Part shown: positions 36,735-45,354 of the stretch, one piece after another | How positions within the stretch are numbered: the first letter of the stretch is position 1 | How the letters are laid out: each line of letters starts with the position of its first letter | From: Algimonas arctica | GTDB lineage: Bacteria; Pseudomonadota; Alphaproteobacteria; Caulobacterales; Maricaulaceae | DNA length: 64,000 nt | Direction of reading: 5' to 3' | Assembly (NCBI RefSeq): GCF_014652695.1 | Contig: NZ_BMZH01000002.1 | Span: forward strand, 62,001-126,000 | The notes under the pieces: model-generated | Database searches by the model: none | The model's input: the letters and a program-made list of their open reading frames with translations, nothing else | Told to the model about the DNA's origin: nothing | Position numbers and translations under genes: made by a program

Positions 36735-37826
36735 ATGCGCATTCTAAAAGTGACAGGATCATTGTCACGACAAGCTGGTGGTTTGTTTACTTCGGTGCGT
36801 AGACTATCTCAATCTATTTCCGAGCTGGGGCATGAGGTTCATGTTGTAGGCATTGATGACGCAGATTACGAAACCGATCAAAAAAATTGGGGGCCATTGT
36901 TACCAACGGCTCTGTCGCCTAGGTCGGCCATGGCTGCTGCCACGTTCTTTGGGATTAAGCGTGAAATTGTAAATTTTCAGCCTGATATCATTCATCAGCA
37001 TGGTATTTGGTTACCTATATCTCATGCAGTTTCTCAAGTGGCACATCCCGTGATAATTTCTCCACGAGGAATGCTTGATCAGTGGGCAATAGCTAATAGT
37101 AAAAAGAAAAAGAAAATTGCCTGGGCCTTATGGGAGCATCGGAATTTAAGAAATGCGACTTACATACATGCTCTTGCTGACGCAGAAGCCAATTCGATTC
37201 GGCAAGTCCTGCCTAATGCAAATATCACAACCATCCCCAATGGGATTGATTCTGTAACAGATATTCCGATTAAAGAGATAACTCAAAATAAAACCAAACG
37301 TGAATTACTTTTCCTCGGTCGAATACATCCAAAAAAAGGGCTTCAAGAACTACTTTCTATCTGGCCGCATCTGAACTCAGAGACTCGCAGGAACTGGACT
37401 CTTATAATTGCTGGACCTGACGAAAATGCTCATAGACAGGAGTTAGCGAGCACCGCTTTCTCTCTAGGTTTAAATGATGATATAGTGTTTGTGGGGCCGC
37501 TGTACGGAGACGATAAGAAAGCTTGGTTGCGGAGAGCGGATGCATTCGTTCTACCATCAAAATCTGAAGGCCTCCCAATGAGCGTCCTGGAAGCCTGGGC
37601 ATATGGTTTACCTGTTTTGATGACAAAAGAATGCAATCTCTCGATTGGATTTAAAACGCGGGCCGCCTTAGAGATGGTTTATTCAGCGGAATCCGTTGAT
37701 GCAGCCCTTAACACTCCGAACCTTGCAGCTTATGGCGACCGTGGTAGACGGCTGGTCAAAACTCACTTTAGTTGGTTAAAGATTGCGAAGGAAACCGTTG
37801 ATATCTATGAACGGATGTTAACTTAA
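36735..37826 (+). CDS. Glycosyltransferase family 4
   Basis: A 363-residue GT-B enzyme with a strong ribosome-binding site (GGGAGGTGAG) before the ATG. The N-terminal half has SRQAGGLFTSVRRLS and IHQHGIWLP, with ISPRGMLDQWAI, all typical of WcaC-like GT4. The donor domain contains LFLGRIHPKKGLQELL and the E-x7-E region AFVLPSKSEGLPMSVLEAWAYGLPVL. It transfers a hexose-type residue from a nucleotide sugar to the lipid-linked chain at the cytoplasmic face. Confidence 0.92.
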   Translation: MRILKVTGSLSRQAGGLFTSVRRLSQSISELGHEVHVVGIDDADYETDQKNWGPLLPTALSPRSAMAAATFFGIKREIVNFQPDIIHQHGIWLPISHAVSQVAHPVIISPRGMLDQWAIANSKKKKKIAWALWEHRNLRNATYIHALADAEANSIRQVLPNANITTIPNGIDSVTDIPIKEITQNKTKRELLFLGRIHPKKGLQELLSIWPHLNSETRRNWTLIIAGPDENAHRQELASTAFSLGLNDDIVFVGPLYGDDKKAWLRRADAFVLPSKSEGLPMSVLEAWAYGLPVLMTKECNLSIGFKTRAALEMVYSAESVDAALNTPNLAAYGDRGRRLVKTHFSWLKIAKETVDIYERMLT

Positions 37827-37840
37827 TTAGAGTTCTAAAT

Positions 37841-38419
37841 ATGGTTGGTACATCTCCGATTAATGTCAAAGCAAATCGGGCGAGTCGGAAATGGACTCCT
37901 AAACAGTTGCTTGGCCGACTTATTTGGGAATTGGTTCGCACTCCCGTTTTTGCCTGGTCTCCACGCCCATTATGGTTTTGGCGGCGGACTATTTTACGTA
38001 TTTTTGGAGCTAAGATTGGGCCCGGTGTTCGTATCTTTTCTAGCGTTAAGATCGCGATTCCGTGGAATTTGACCATTGGCGAGTATGCAGCAGTTGGAGA
38101 CGGAGCAATTCTTTACTCTTTGGGCACCATTGAAATTGGTCCCAGCACTACGATTTCGCAGTACGCGCACTTGTGTGCTGGCAGCCATGATCACCAACGT
38201 AGTGACTTTCCACTTGCTAAACTTCCAATTAAAATTGGTGCTGAAGCTTGGGTATGTGCCGATGCGTTTATTGGTCCTGGAGTATCTGTTGGAAACAGGG
38301 CTATAGTAGGAGCGAGGGCTGTTGCAATGCGAGACATAAATAATAGCGCAATTATGGTCGGCAACCCTGCAACGCAAATCGGAACTCGCGATACTAAGGG
38401 CCGGAGAACCAAGAAATGA
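37841..38419 (+). CDS. WcaF-like acetyltransferase
   Basis: A 192-residue hexapeptide-repeat acyltransferase. The N-terminal basic/aromatic segment (LLGRLIWELVRTPVFAWSPRPLWFWRRTILRIFGAKIG) matches WcaF and colanic-acid-type acetyltransferases; the beta helix follows with the catalytic histidine region SHDHQRSDFPL and KIGAEAWVCADAFIGPGV. It would O-acetylate a sugar of the repeat unit. It is coupled to the next gene by a four-base overlap. Confidence 0.9.
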   Translation: MVGTSPINVKANRASRKWTPKQLLGRLIWELVRTPVFAWSPRPLWFWRRTILRIFGAKIGPGVRIFSSVKIAIPWNLTIGEYAAVGDGAILYSLGTIEIGPSTTISQYAHLCAGSHDHQRSDFPLAKLPIKIGAEAWVCADAFIGPGVSVGNRAIVGARAVAMRDINNSAIMVGNPATQIGTRDTKGRRTKK

Positions 38420-39249
38420 GTTACTCTCCCATGATATTAGTTACCGTAGTAGTGCCCGTAAAGAATGAAGAAAATAATTTGTCTTCATGCCTCTCGGCAC
38501 TTAAGGGATTTTTTGAAGTTGTTGTTGTCGACTCAATGAGTACGGACAGTACTAGAGAGATTGCTATTAATGCGGGGGCTAAGTTAATTGATTTTCGATG
38601 GGACGGGAAGTTCCCAAAGAAGCGAAATTGGTTGTTGAAAAATTATGAATTCCAAACTGAATGGGTGCTTTTTATAGACGCGGATGAAGTGGTAGATATT
38701 AATTTTTGTGAAGAGCTCCGTCAAGCTATCGCAAACACTCCGCACGCCGGTTTTTGGCTCAACTATACCAACTATTTCATGGGATCGAAACTGAGGTATG
38801 GAGTGCCGCAAAGAAAGTTAGCTTGCTTTAAGGTCGATTCTGGGGAATACGAACGCATTGAAGAAGACAGTTGGTCTAGCCTTGATATGGAAATTCATGA
38901 ACATCCCATAATCAATGGTTCCCATGGTGAAATTGTAACGCCAATCGATCATCGTGATTTCCGTGGTTTAGCCCGATTTTTAGAACGACACATTGACTAT
39001 GCCAAGTGGGAAGCATCTCGCTATTTACTTTTAAAGCCGAATTTGGCAGATATAGGAAATGACCTATCCTCCCGCCAAAATTTTAAGTATCGAAATATTG
39101 AGAAATTTTGGTTTGCTGATCTTTACTTTTTGTTTACTTATATTTTTAGGTTCGGATTCCTAGATAGAGGGCCTGGCTACCAATATGCTTCCTACAAAAG
39201 GTGGTATTTTCAGACAGTAAGGAACCTAATTCGCGAGCAATTAATGTAA
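38416..39249 (+). CDS. Glycosyltransferase family 2 (WaaE/KdtX-like)
   Basis: A 277-residue GT-A enzyme: LVTVVVPVKNEENNLSSCL at the start, VVVDSMSTDSTREIA and the metal-binding DADEVV in WVLFIDADEVVDINF. The shape of the rest (PKKRNWLLKNY, RRKLACF-type strand and HRDFRGLARFLERHIDYAKWEA) resembles WaaE/KdtX-type lipooligosaccharide glycosyltransferases. It is the last gene of the AT-rich operon. Confidence 0.92.
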   Translation: MSYSPMILVTVVVPVKNEENNLSSCLSALKGFFEVVVVDSMSTDSTREIAINAGAKLIDFRWDGKFPKKRNWLLKNYEFQTEWVLFIDADEVVDINFCEELRQAIANTPHAGFWLNYTNYFMGSKLRYGVPQRKLACFKVDSGEYERIEEDSWSSLDMEIHEHPIINGSHGEIVTPIDHRDFRGLARFLERHIDYAKWEASRYLLLKPNLADIGNDLSSRQNFKYRNIEKFWFADLYFLFTYIFRFGFLDRGPGYQYASYKRWYFQTVRNLIREQLM

Positions 39250-39369
39250 TCACAAAGGTCAAGTGGTTTGTGCCTTTTACTGGCGCTCCTTTGGCGATTT
39301 TTCGCTCGCTGTCCGTACCTGTCGAGCTCTAATGGTACACTTTAATTTTACCTTACGCGACTATATCTG

Positions 39370-40850
39370 ACGTCTGACACCCAGAGGTAAGCGCCGCTGG
39401 CCACAGGATATGAAGGCCCTGATTGTCGCCGAGAGCCTGGTTGAGGGCGCAACAGTGAGCGGGACCGCGCGGCGGAATGATCTCGCACCTAACCATCTCT
39501 CCGATTGGCGCAGTCAGGCCTGGTAAGGCAAGCTGATTCTGCCTGTGCTTGAGCCATGATATTGGGTTTGTTCCTTCAGGATCGCACCGGGCAATGACGT
39601 CACCCCGTCGCCTTCAAACGATTGTGCCTGGGCAAACCAATCGACACTGAGTATCATCAAGAACGGTGTTACCATAAGACTGCACAGCAGCACGCCTCCA
39701 CGCCGTATCGGCGAGATTACGGCCGCGATATGATCCATCCAGGATATGGCGTTCAGATCTACGTCGCCACCAAGCCTGTCGACTTCCGCAAGGGTTATGA
39801 CGGGTTAGCGGCGATCGTGCAAAGACATCTAAAGGGGGATCCGTTTAATGGCGCAGTCTATGTCTTCCGTGCCAAACGGGCAGACCGTCTCAAACTGATT
39901 TACTGGGACGGCATGGGACTGGTCTTGGACTATAAACGGCTGGAGCAGCATGCATTCAAGTGGCCAGCTATCCGGGACGGTGTTTTGACCCTGAACGCCG
40001 CCCAGTACGAAGCGCTCTTTGCCGGACTGGACTGGCGGCGGGTGACGGCTCTGTGCGCACGCGCACCCATTGCGGCGGAGTGAATCAGGGGTCCGTTTAA
40101 ACACCCCTTTTAGGCCTGTTTTTGCTAAGACGGCTATGTGGTTCTGAGCGCCGATCTTCCGTCCGATGTGACGACATTGCAAGCGGGCCTGATGGCGTCG
40201 GAGGCCCGTAACGCCCGGCTCGAATCTCAGGTTGCGTCCTTCCGCCAAGCGATGTTCGGGCCCAAATCGACGTCGATCAGCTAGCGTTTGCGCTTGAGGA
40301 TATCGAGACGCAGTCCGCGGTGGTCGGCGGCCTCATTGCCCCCGCGCCCAGCGAGGCTGCGTAAAGCAAACCTTGGGTTCTTACCCAAGCACCTTCCCCG
40401 CTTGGAAGAGATCATCCACCCCGATAGTCTGGTCTGCGCCTGCGGGTCCGATCGCCAGGTAATCGGCGAGGATGTCAGCGAGCGTCTGGATGTGATCCCC
40501 GCAAACTTCCACGTTCTGGTCACGCGCCGTCCCCGCTATGTCTGCCGGGCGTGCGAAGTCGGCATCACACAAGCGCCAGCAAAACCGCATATTATAACCG
40601 GTGGTCTCCCGACGGACGCGACGCTCGCCCATGTGATAGTCAGTAAATATGACGACCATCTGCCGCTCTACCGCCAGTCCCAGATCTAGGCCCGTCAGAG
40701 TGTAGAAATCGACCGCTCCACATTGTCCGGATGGGTCGGCCGCGCCGCGTTCGAGTTGTGGCCCGTCGCCTGCGCGCTCATGGACCATCTCAAGACTGGG
40801 GCCAGTTGTTCATGGATGAGACGCCTGCGCCGATCCTGGGTCCGGGCAGG
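39370..40850 (+). mobile_element. Degenerate IS66-family element
   Basis: Remains of the three IS66 genes in order. tnpA-like at 39385-39530 ([39 protein letters not shown], then stops). tnpB at 39730-40083. tnpC-like at 40138-40850 with several stops and frameshifts: SEARNARLESQVASFRQAMFG, then HLPRLEEIIHPDSLVCACGS, RRPRYVCRACEVGITQAP and ALMDHLKTG. It marks the right border of the AT-rich island. Confidence 0.85.
39730..40083 (+). CDS. IS66 family TnpB accessory protein
   Basis: A 117-residue protein from the ATG at 39730. The IS66 Orf2 signature IYVATKPVDFRKGYDGLAAIVQ and VYVFRAKRADRLKLIYWDGMGLVLDYKRLE are intact, with the typical end LSAAQYEALFAGLDWRR-like. It is the only uninterrupted gene of this element, whose tnpA and tnpC are broken, so it is unlikely to be functional in transposition. 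Confidence 0.88.
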   Translation: MIHPGYGVQIYVATKPVDFRKGYDGLAAIVQRHLKGDPFNGAVYVFRAKRADRLKLIYWDGMGLVLDYKRLEQHAFKWPAIRDGVLTLNAAQYEALFAGLDWRRVTALCARAPIAAE

Positions 40851-41215
40851 TCAACATCATGACGGGACGGCCCTGACTATCGACGAAGGCATGAAGCTTT
40901 GAGTTCAGCCTGCCTTTGATGCGCCCGATACGTCAGGGAGCATCTCCTTTTTTAGCAGACTGGATGCAGTGCGATGGGCTTTGAGATGTGCGATATCGAT
41001 TATCATCGTGTCCGGCGGGTCTTTTTAAGCCGTCAAGCGGCTGATAATCTCTTTGAAGACGCCTATTTTACTTAACCGGATGAAGCGATTGTAGAGTGTT
41101 TTATGTGCCCCGTATTCAGACGGGGCATCCCGTCAGCGAAAACCATTTTTGATGACGAAAATGATCCCCGGCACGAAGCGCCGATAATTCACACACGGAA
41201 TCCCGTAAGACAAAC
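40850..41215 (-). pseudogene. IS5-family transposase relic
   Basis: Reading the minus strand from about 41215 gives RRFVPGIIFVIKNGFR, a stop in place of the conserved tryptophan, RDAPSEYGAHKTLYNRFIRL, KIGVFKEIISRLTA, a stop, then PPDTMIIDIAHLKAHRTASS and LLKKEMLPDVSGASKAG. This is the N-terminal and first-catalytic-Asp region of IS5 (IS427-like) transposases. Multiple stops make it dead. It abuts the IS66 relic. Confidence 0.8.
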
Positions 41216-41286
41216 AGATAAAGGGTGGCGGTCCCGAAAGTGCCTTGCTCAGTGGTTCGCAGCAGATGCCGCAGGCGGCTATCCAC

Positions 41287-42183
41287 TTACTTCCGAGCCT
41301 CCATATATATAGAAATTGGAGGATGTGTATTGTCAAAATATCGTGTGTTGCGCATTGCTGGGCAATGGCTCTGTCCGTATCCAGAGCGATAGACCGTGTC
41401 AAAGCCCGCTTCTGCGAGCATCCTGCGAAGCTTATTCTCATTCCACCAATTAATATGGTTTCCAGGGTACTTTCTTTGAGTGTCAATAGAAGCTCGCCCC
41501 TTTACCTCATCAAGAGCCGCCTCATATTCCATCCTGTTAAAGATGTCCTTCAATTCGCCATCATCAATTGTCCTTGCATTGGTATCTGAGTGATTAATCG
41601 AAACGCTCGATGCAAGATGAAAAACAAACCTCTGAGCAGAAGTCATATCTTTCCCCGGCTGGTTTAATCGAGCTGATGGATAAAGAGAAGGGTCGCTGTG
41701 GCGTTTGTTGTCAAACCAATAAAAATATAACAAATCGTTTTCAATGTAGGCTCGATAATCAAGATCGATATCAGGAGTTGTTACGCGAAGGAACCCACCA
41801 GGCTTTAAAATTCGATATGCTTCAGAGAACATATTTTTCACCGCTTCATCAGTGATATGTTCTACTGTGTGACTTGTATAAACAGCCTCAGCAATCCCAT
41901 CGTCCACTCCAAGTGGCTTAAGTTCGAGCAAATCCCAATCAATAGCTACATTGTCTTTTAGTTTATATTTATACCATTCGCTATGATGATCCACATTAGT
42001 CCAGTGAGGGTGAGAGAAACCTCCTGCCCCAATGTTGTAAAAACGTTTGCAATTGATACTTTCATTGGGGTAAAATTCCTTTAGGCGGCTGAGATTTTCT
42101 TTAGGCATGCGCAATAATTCATAACCAAACTTCTGCGCAAGTTTCCGCGCATACACTGTTGAAATTGACTTAAGTTTTGACAT
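41287..42183 (-). CDS. Class I SAM-dependent methyltransferase (type 11)
   Basis: A 298-residue protein. KRFYNIGAGGFSHPHWTNVDHHSEWY near residue 46 is a variant motif I, and EAVYTSHTVEHITDEAVKNMFSEAYRILKPGGFLRVTTPD is the classical Methyltransf_11 core (motifs II/III). The remainder (HLASSVSINHSDTN, NHINWWNENKLRRMLAEAGF) is common in methyltransferases of polysaccharide loci. The codons are AT-rich like the 26978-39249 operon, so it may be a detached part of that island. The acceptor is unknown. Confidence 0.85.
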   Translation of the reverse strand: MSKLKSISTVYARKLAQKFGYELLRMPKENLSRLKEFYPNESINCKRFYNIGAGGFSHPHWTNVDHHSEWYKYKLKDNVAIDWDLLELKPLGVDDGIAEAVYTSHTVEHITDEAVKNMFSEAYRILKPGGFLRVTTPDIDLDYRAYIENDLLYFYWFDNKRHSDPSLYPSARLNQPGKDMTSAQRFVFHLASSVSINHSDTNARTIDDGELKDIFNRMEYEAALDEVKGRASIDTQRKYPGNHINWWNENKLRRMLAEAGFDTVYRSGYGQSHCPAMRNTRYFDNTHPPISIYMEARK

Positions 42184-42520
42184 CGAAATCCGGTTCCTTC
42201 AGTTTAGTCATCGTTCCGTAAACAGGATTCGGAACGTCTACATTAATTCCGTTCTGAGTCCAGATCAATAACTGACTTGTCCGGGAGCCTCGCGGTCCTC
42301 CTGTTGGCGGACTACGCCCCGCGCTCTCCCTCCACACCTCCGCCGCCCGCCGGGCTGGCCTCCAGCTGTGGCTTTTCCTGCTGCTGCCCGCCTACTGGCC
42401 CACACCCGGGGCAGCGCGAGACCTCGCCCGAGACACGGCCCACTAGCGCAAGACTGAGCGTGGAGCTACCACCCGACCACAAATTGTGCTTGGATCAATC
42501 CACGGGAAACGATGGGAAAG
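42184..42520. other. Abrupt base-composition junction, no gene seen
   Basis: About 340 bases. The first 80 bases are AT-rich like the gene to the left; from about 42277 the sequence becomes very GC-rich with long pyrimidine-rich runs. Open frames here lack recognisable similarity. Confidence 0.4.
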
Positions 42521-42655
42521 ATGACAAGATTGCCGCACCCGATTCCCTGCCAGGCCGCGAGCGCCGATGATTGACGACTACCTACCCAAGAACATCAAGA
42601 AGTTCTACGAACCGTTTTCCGGCTCTACGGCCATAACGATCCACGCCGCGCACCC
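42521..42655 (+). pseudogene. D12-class adenine DNA methyltransferase, N-terminal relic
   Basis: An ATG at about 42521 gives MTRLPHPIPCQ, then a frameshift to IDDYLPKNIKKFYEPFSGST and AITIHAA. This is the start of a D12-class (Dam-type) N6-adenine methylase: PHPIPYQGSK, then F/YxEPFxGSGA, the SAM-binding motif. The catalytic DPPY part is missing. It is probably phage- or plasmid-derived debris. Confidence 0.6.
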
Positions 42656-43159
42656 CGTTCGACGGCTTCGACACCACGCAGGTCGCGGCAAAGGAGGCGG
42701 ACGGCTTCTCCCCCTGCGTATTCCTGGACGATGCCTTGGGCACATACACTGGCCCAGACCGCGGAGCGTGACACCGCGCGAGGCCCGCGACCGGCGGATT
42801 GTTGAGGGCATGGCCACCGTGTTCCCGCCCGACCTGCGCTTGGCGCAGGAGGCCCTGCTGCGCTACGCAGAATAGTGCGTCCCCGGCGCATGGCCAGACG
42901 TGCCGAGCGTTATCCGGTTCGCCGGAGCCTATGGCGTGGACGTACAAGAACTGGGCTCGATGGCAGTCATCATTTCCTTCCGCCTGATCATCCGCGCGGC
43001 AAGGTGGTATGGGTAGCCAGTCAGCGGCACCCGGAGATTGTCGTGCGTACGCTTCCTGACAGGCTCACCCGGCGTGTCCTGCGGTCCTGCGTCTGCTTCG
43101 TCGCCACCGCCCCACCCGCGGCGAGCGGGCGCGCCATGTCGACTGACCCTGCATTCGGC

Positions 43160-43200
43160 AGTATCCGGGGGGGGGGCGGTTGGCGCCACCCCCGGATACT
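43160..43200. repeat. Perfect 12-bp inverted repeat
   Basis: AGTATCCGGGGG at 43160-43171 and its exact complement CCCCCGGATACT at 43189-43200, with a 17-base GC-rich loop. It has no T-tract, so it is not a simple terminator. It could be a protein-binding or processing site of the old mobile element. Confidence 0.85.
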
Positions 43201-43211
43201 TGAAAAAGTGG

Positions 43212-43243
43212 GCCGCGCCGGTGTGATCCAGCGCGGCGTTTTT
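43212..43243 (-). terminator. Rho-independent terminator, bidirectional
   Basis: Stem GCCGCGC/GCGCGGC (7 bp) with a 12-base loop. It is followed by GTTTTT on the plus strand and preceded by AAAAAGTGG, which gives a T-tract on the minus strand. Before the IS at 43272 inserted, it lay about 20 bases after the stop codon of the minus-strand gene now at 44141-44680. Confidence 0.75.
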
Positions 43244-43271
43244 GGGGTGGTGGTCAGATTATGGCCCGGAT

Positions 43272-44145
43272 GGTAATACCCCCAATTTCTAGTGGGGTTC
43301 ATAAGTAGGCTCGTTTTTAAGCGGCGCGTTTCATGTGCCGCTTAAGTTTTGGGCGGGGGTTATCCCGCCTATCGCCATGTTAGGGCGCTCATTATTGTAA
43401 GCTCATAACCAATGAGTGGCTGAGGTTTGGGCTCTGTCGATGCTCATAAACATGTGCTAATTCAGCCAGTCATATCTGACTGTGCAATTGTATCGCTCGA
43501 CATAAGCCATTCCGCGCCCTTTCCTCGCTTCGCGCGGGCGCTTCAAATGTTGTGGGTTGGCCAGTTGGATAAATATGATCGCAATGCTGTGTTTCTTTGC
43601 CCAGGCCGCCAAGGCTTCACTGATATATTCAGGGCCATTATCACAGCGGAAGGCCTTGGGCATACCACGCCATTCAATGACCCGATCCAAGGCCCTCATG
43701 ACCCGCGGAGCCGGCAGAGAGGTATCAACCTCGATCGCTAAGTCTTCTCTGTTGAAGTCATCGATGACGTTGAAGGCTCTAAAGCTGCGCCCGTTTGACA
43801 ACTCCACATGCATAAAGTCCATCGACCAAGTCAGATTGACAGCGTCCGGCACGGCCAAAGCCGTAGGCGTCTGCCGTTTGAGCCGCCGTCTGGGCTTAAT
43901 GCGCAGGTTTAGCGAAAGTTCGCAGTAGATCCGGTACACACGCTTATGATTTCAGCCAAAGCCCTTCACGTTGCGAAGATATAAAAAGCACAGTTAAAGC
44001 CCCACGTTCGATTGGTCTCCGTCAGGGTTTGAAGCCACTGCGCAATCACAGCATTCTCATGGGACAGCTTGGGCTGATAACGATAGCAACTCTCGCTGAT
44101 GGTAAATTCTACTTATGAACTCCGTTAAATAATGGGGGTATTACT
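43272..44145 (-). mobile_element. IS3-family element, internally deleted, with 4-bp target duplication
   Basis: Outer ends GGTAATACCCCC at 43272 and GGGGGTATTACT ending at 44145 are inverted repeats. The four bases outside each end are GGAT (43268-43271 and 44146-44149), a target-site duplication. The interior keeps an orfB-like frame (43457-43939) but no orfA. At about 870 bp it is shorter than a normal IS3 element. Confidence 0.82.
43457..43939 (-). pseudogene. IS3-family transposase OrfB fragment
   Basis: It starts [20 protein letters not shown] and contains [20 protein letters not shown] (first Asp) and [14 protein letters not shown] (second Asp). The segment before the catalytic Glu is replaced: [20 protein letters not shown], then [14 protein letters not shown]. 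The usual start and end of OrfB are missing. Confidence 0.82.
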
Positions 44146-44680
44146 GGATGGCTTCCAAAGAGTTGCGGCTCATCGGTCTGCCAAGGCGAAAATTCTCTGC
44201 GACCTCTGCCACGATCGGCGCGATTTTCATTATCCCGGCTGCCTGCGTCGGGTCATGGCCATTAGTCTTCCAGAGGGTCAGTGCGGTCCAACGTCCGTTC
44301 CGGTCTATGTCATCGCCCGTGCTGCGCTGCACCACCTTGCTGATCAAATCACGCAACGAGGCAAAGTCTGGGGCAGGGTGGTCGTAGTCATCAACGCCTT
44401 CCGCCCGGGCCAGCGCCTCGGCAGAGACCCAGATGGTGTTCGCCCCGTCTTCCGGCCCGTTGTCCGCTTCTTTTGCCAGCGCCTCGCCGATGATGACCGC
44501 CGCCTCTGAAAGGGGCCAACAGAGGTCATCAATCGTTGCCTCAATCGCCATCACCGCGACCTTCAACGCGGCCAGCGGAAGCGGGCGGTGGTCAAGGCCG
44601 TCCACTTCCGGTCCCGCCTTGATGTCCTTGATCAGCCGCGTTACGGCGCGCAACGCTGCGAGTAGGCGGTGGTCGCCCAC
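44141..44680 (-). CDS. Hypothetical accessory protein, 3' end replaced by IS insertion
   Basis: A 179-residue protein from GTG 44680 with no family recognised; it is helical and acidic, with Ala/Leu-rich segments (LAALKVAVMAIEATIDDLCW; PIVAEVAENFRLG). Coding signs are coherent amino-acid composition and a terminator in the right place. The IS at 43272-44145 sits in its last codons: it now ends EAIQ-stop, and removing the IS plus one GGAT copy restores EAIRAII-stop. The change is small, so the protein may still work. It follows the 97-residue gene on the same strand with about 80 bases between. Confidence 0.55.
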   Translation of the reverse strand: MGDHRLLAALRAVTRLIKDIKAGPEVDGLDHRPLPLAALKVAVMAIEATIDDLCWPLSEAAVIIGEALAKEADNGPEDGANTIWVSAEALARAEGVDDYDHPAPDFASLRDLISKVVQRSTGDDIDRNGRWTALTLWKTNGHDPTQAAGIMKIAPIVAEVAENFRLGRPMSRNSLEAIQ

Positions 44681-44758
44681 GTTTTATTCTTCACCAATCG
44701 GGTGTTCCTTTCATGATTTGGAGGAGCGCCGCCCGGCACCCACCGGGCGGCGCGGGTT

Positions 44759-45052
44759 TCAGGCGACGTTGAAGCTGATCGTCAAACGGTTTGTATCAAG
44801 ATTGGCGCGCACGTCCGGATTGTCGGCAAGCGCCGCATTCAGCGACTCTACGGCCTCCTCCATCCGGGAAAAAGCCCGGGTGAGGTATGGGTCCTCATCG
44901 GGCGTTTCGTAGAGGCACAAGGCGAACATGGCCTCCTCTTTCATCTCACAGGTCAGGATGCACCTGTCCCTGAGCAGGACCGCGTATTGAGCGGCCCTCC
45001 GCGCAGAGTCCATGATCTCTGTGAAGGTCGGCCCATGATGATAGCTGGTCAT
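44759..45052 (-). CDS. Small hypothetical accessory protein
   Basis: A 97-residue acidic protein from the ATG at 45052 (MTSYHHGPTFTEIMDSARRA), mostly helical, with two cysteines close together (CILTCEMKEE). No family recognised. A longer in-frame start exists at 45187 but the extra residues look like untranslated sequence. It is likely a gene of the same former mobile element as its neighbour at 44141. Confidence 0.5.
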   Translation of the reverse strand: MTSYHHGPTFTEIMDSARRAAQYAVLLRDRCILTCEMKEEAMFALCLYETPDEDPYLTRAFSRMEEAVESLNAALADNPDVRANLDTNRLTISFNVA

Positions 45053-45354
45053 CTTCCAGTCACTCCTGTCGTTCGGAGCGCTGGCAGTCGGTTTCGGGTA
45101 ACGCGGACGCACACTATGCTTACAGCCAGCGCAACCGGGGTTACGTTGGTCTTGTCGGCTCACAGACGGTCTAATCGTCCGCGACATCGTGGCTTAGTCG
45201 CACCCGTTTCCGGGCTGCCCGCTGGGGATGTTAGCGATGTTGTGCCTATGGCCAGCCTGGAAAGAGTATCGGGACGCTTGGGTCGTGCGTCAACAGCAAC
45301 TTATCCCTGACCAGCCAAGCCCGCGACTATGATAAACAAACCCACTTGTCCCTC
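45053..45354. other. Intergenic stretch, no gene seen
   Basis: About 300 bases between the small accessory gene and the methyltransferase at 45355. I see no supported gene, repeat or RNA. Confidence 0.35.

Larger units (their letters stand above)
42656..43271. other. GC-rich phage/plasmid-like debris
   Basis: About 600 bases of GC-rich DNA. One frame keeps protein-like stretches (RDRRIVEGMATVFPPDLRLAQ; DVQELGSMAVIISFRLIIRA) with stops between them. I do not recognise the family. It ends with two strong inverted repeats listed separately. Confidence 0.4.

Noticed and set aside
8734-41215. TGA recoding (as Trp or Arg), because several frames are interrupted by in-frame TGA at expected Arg or Trp positions (9430, 12902, the IS5 relic).
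   Set aside because: The same frames often also carry frameshifts or other stops (TAA, TAG), and intact housekeeping genes here end with TGA. C-to-T/G-to-A decay explains it better.
42277-43302. Several overlapping open frames on both strands.
   Set aside because: Very GC-rich DNA gives long chance frames; their translations are Arg/Pro/Ala-rich and low in complexity. Only the D12 methylase start is recognisable.
44132-44509. Plus-strand open frame of 125 codons.
   Set aside because: It lies antisense to the 44141-44680 gene, which has a matching terminator and a reconstructable 3' end, so the plus-strand frame is a shadow.
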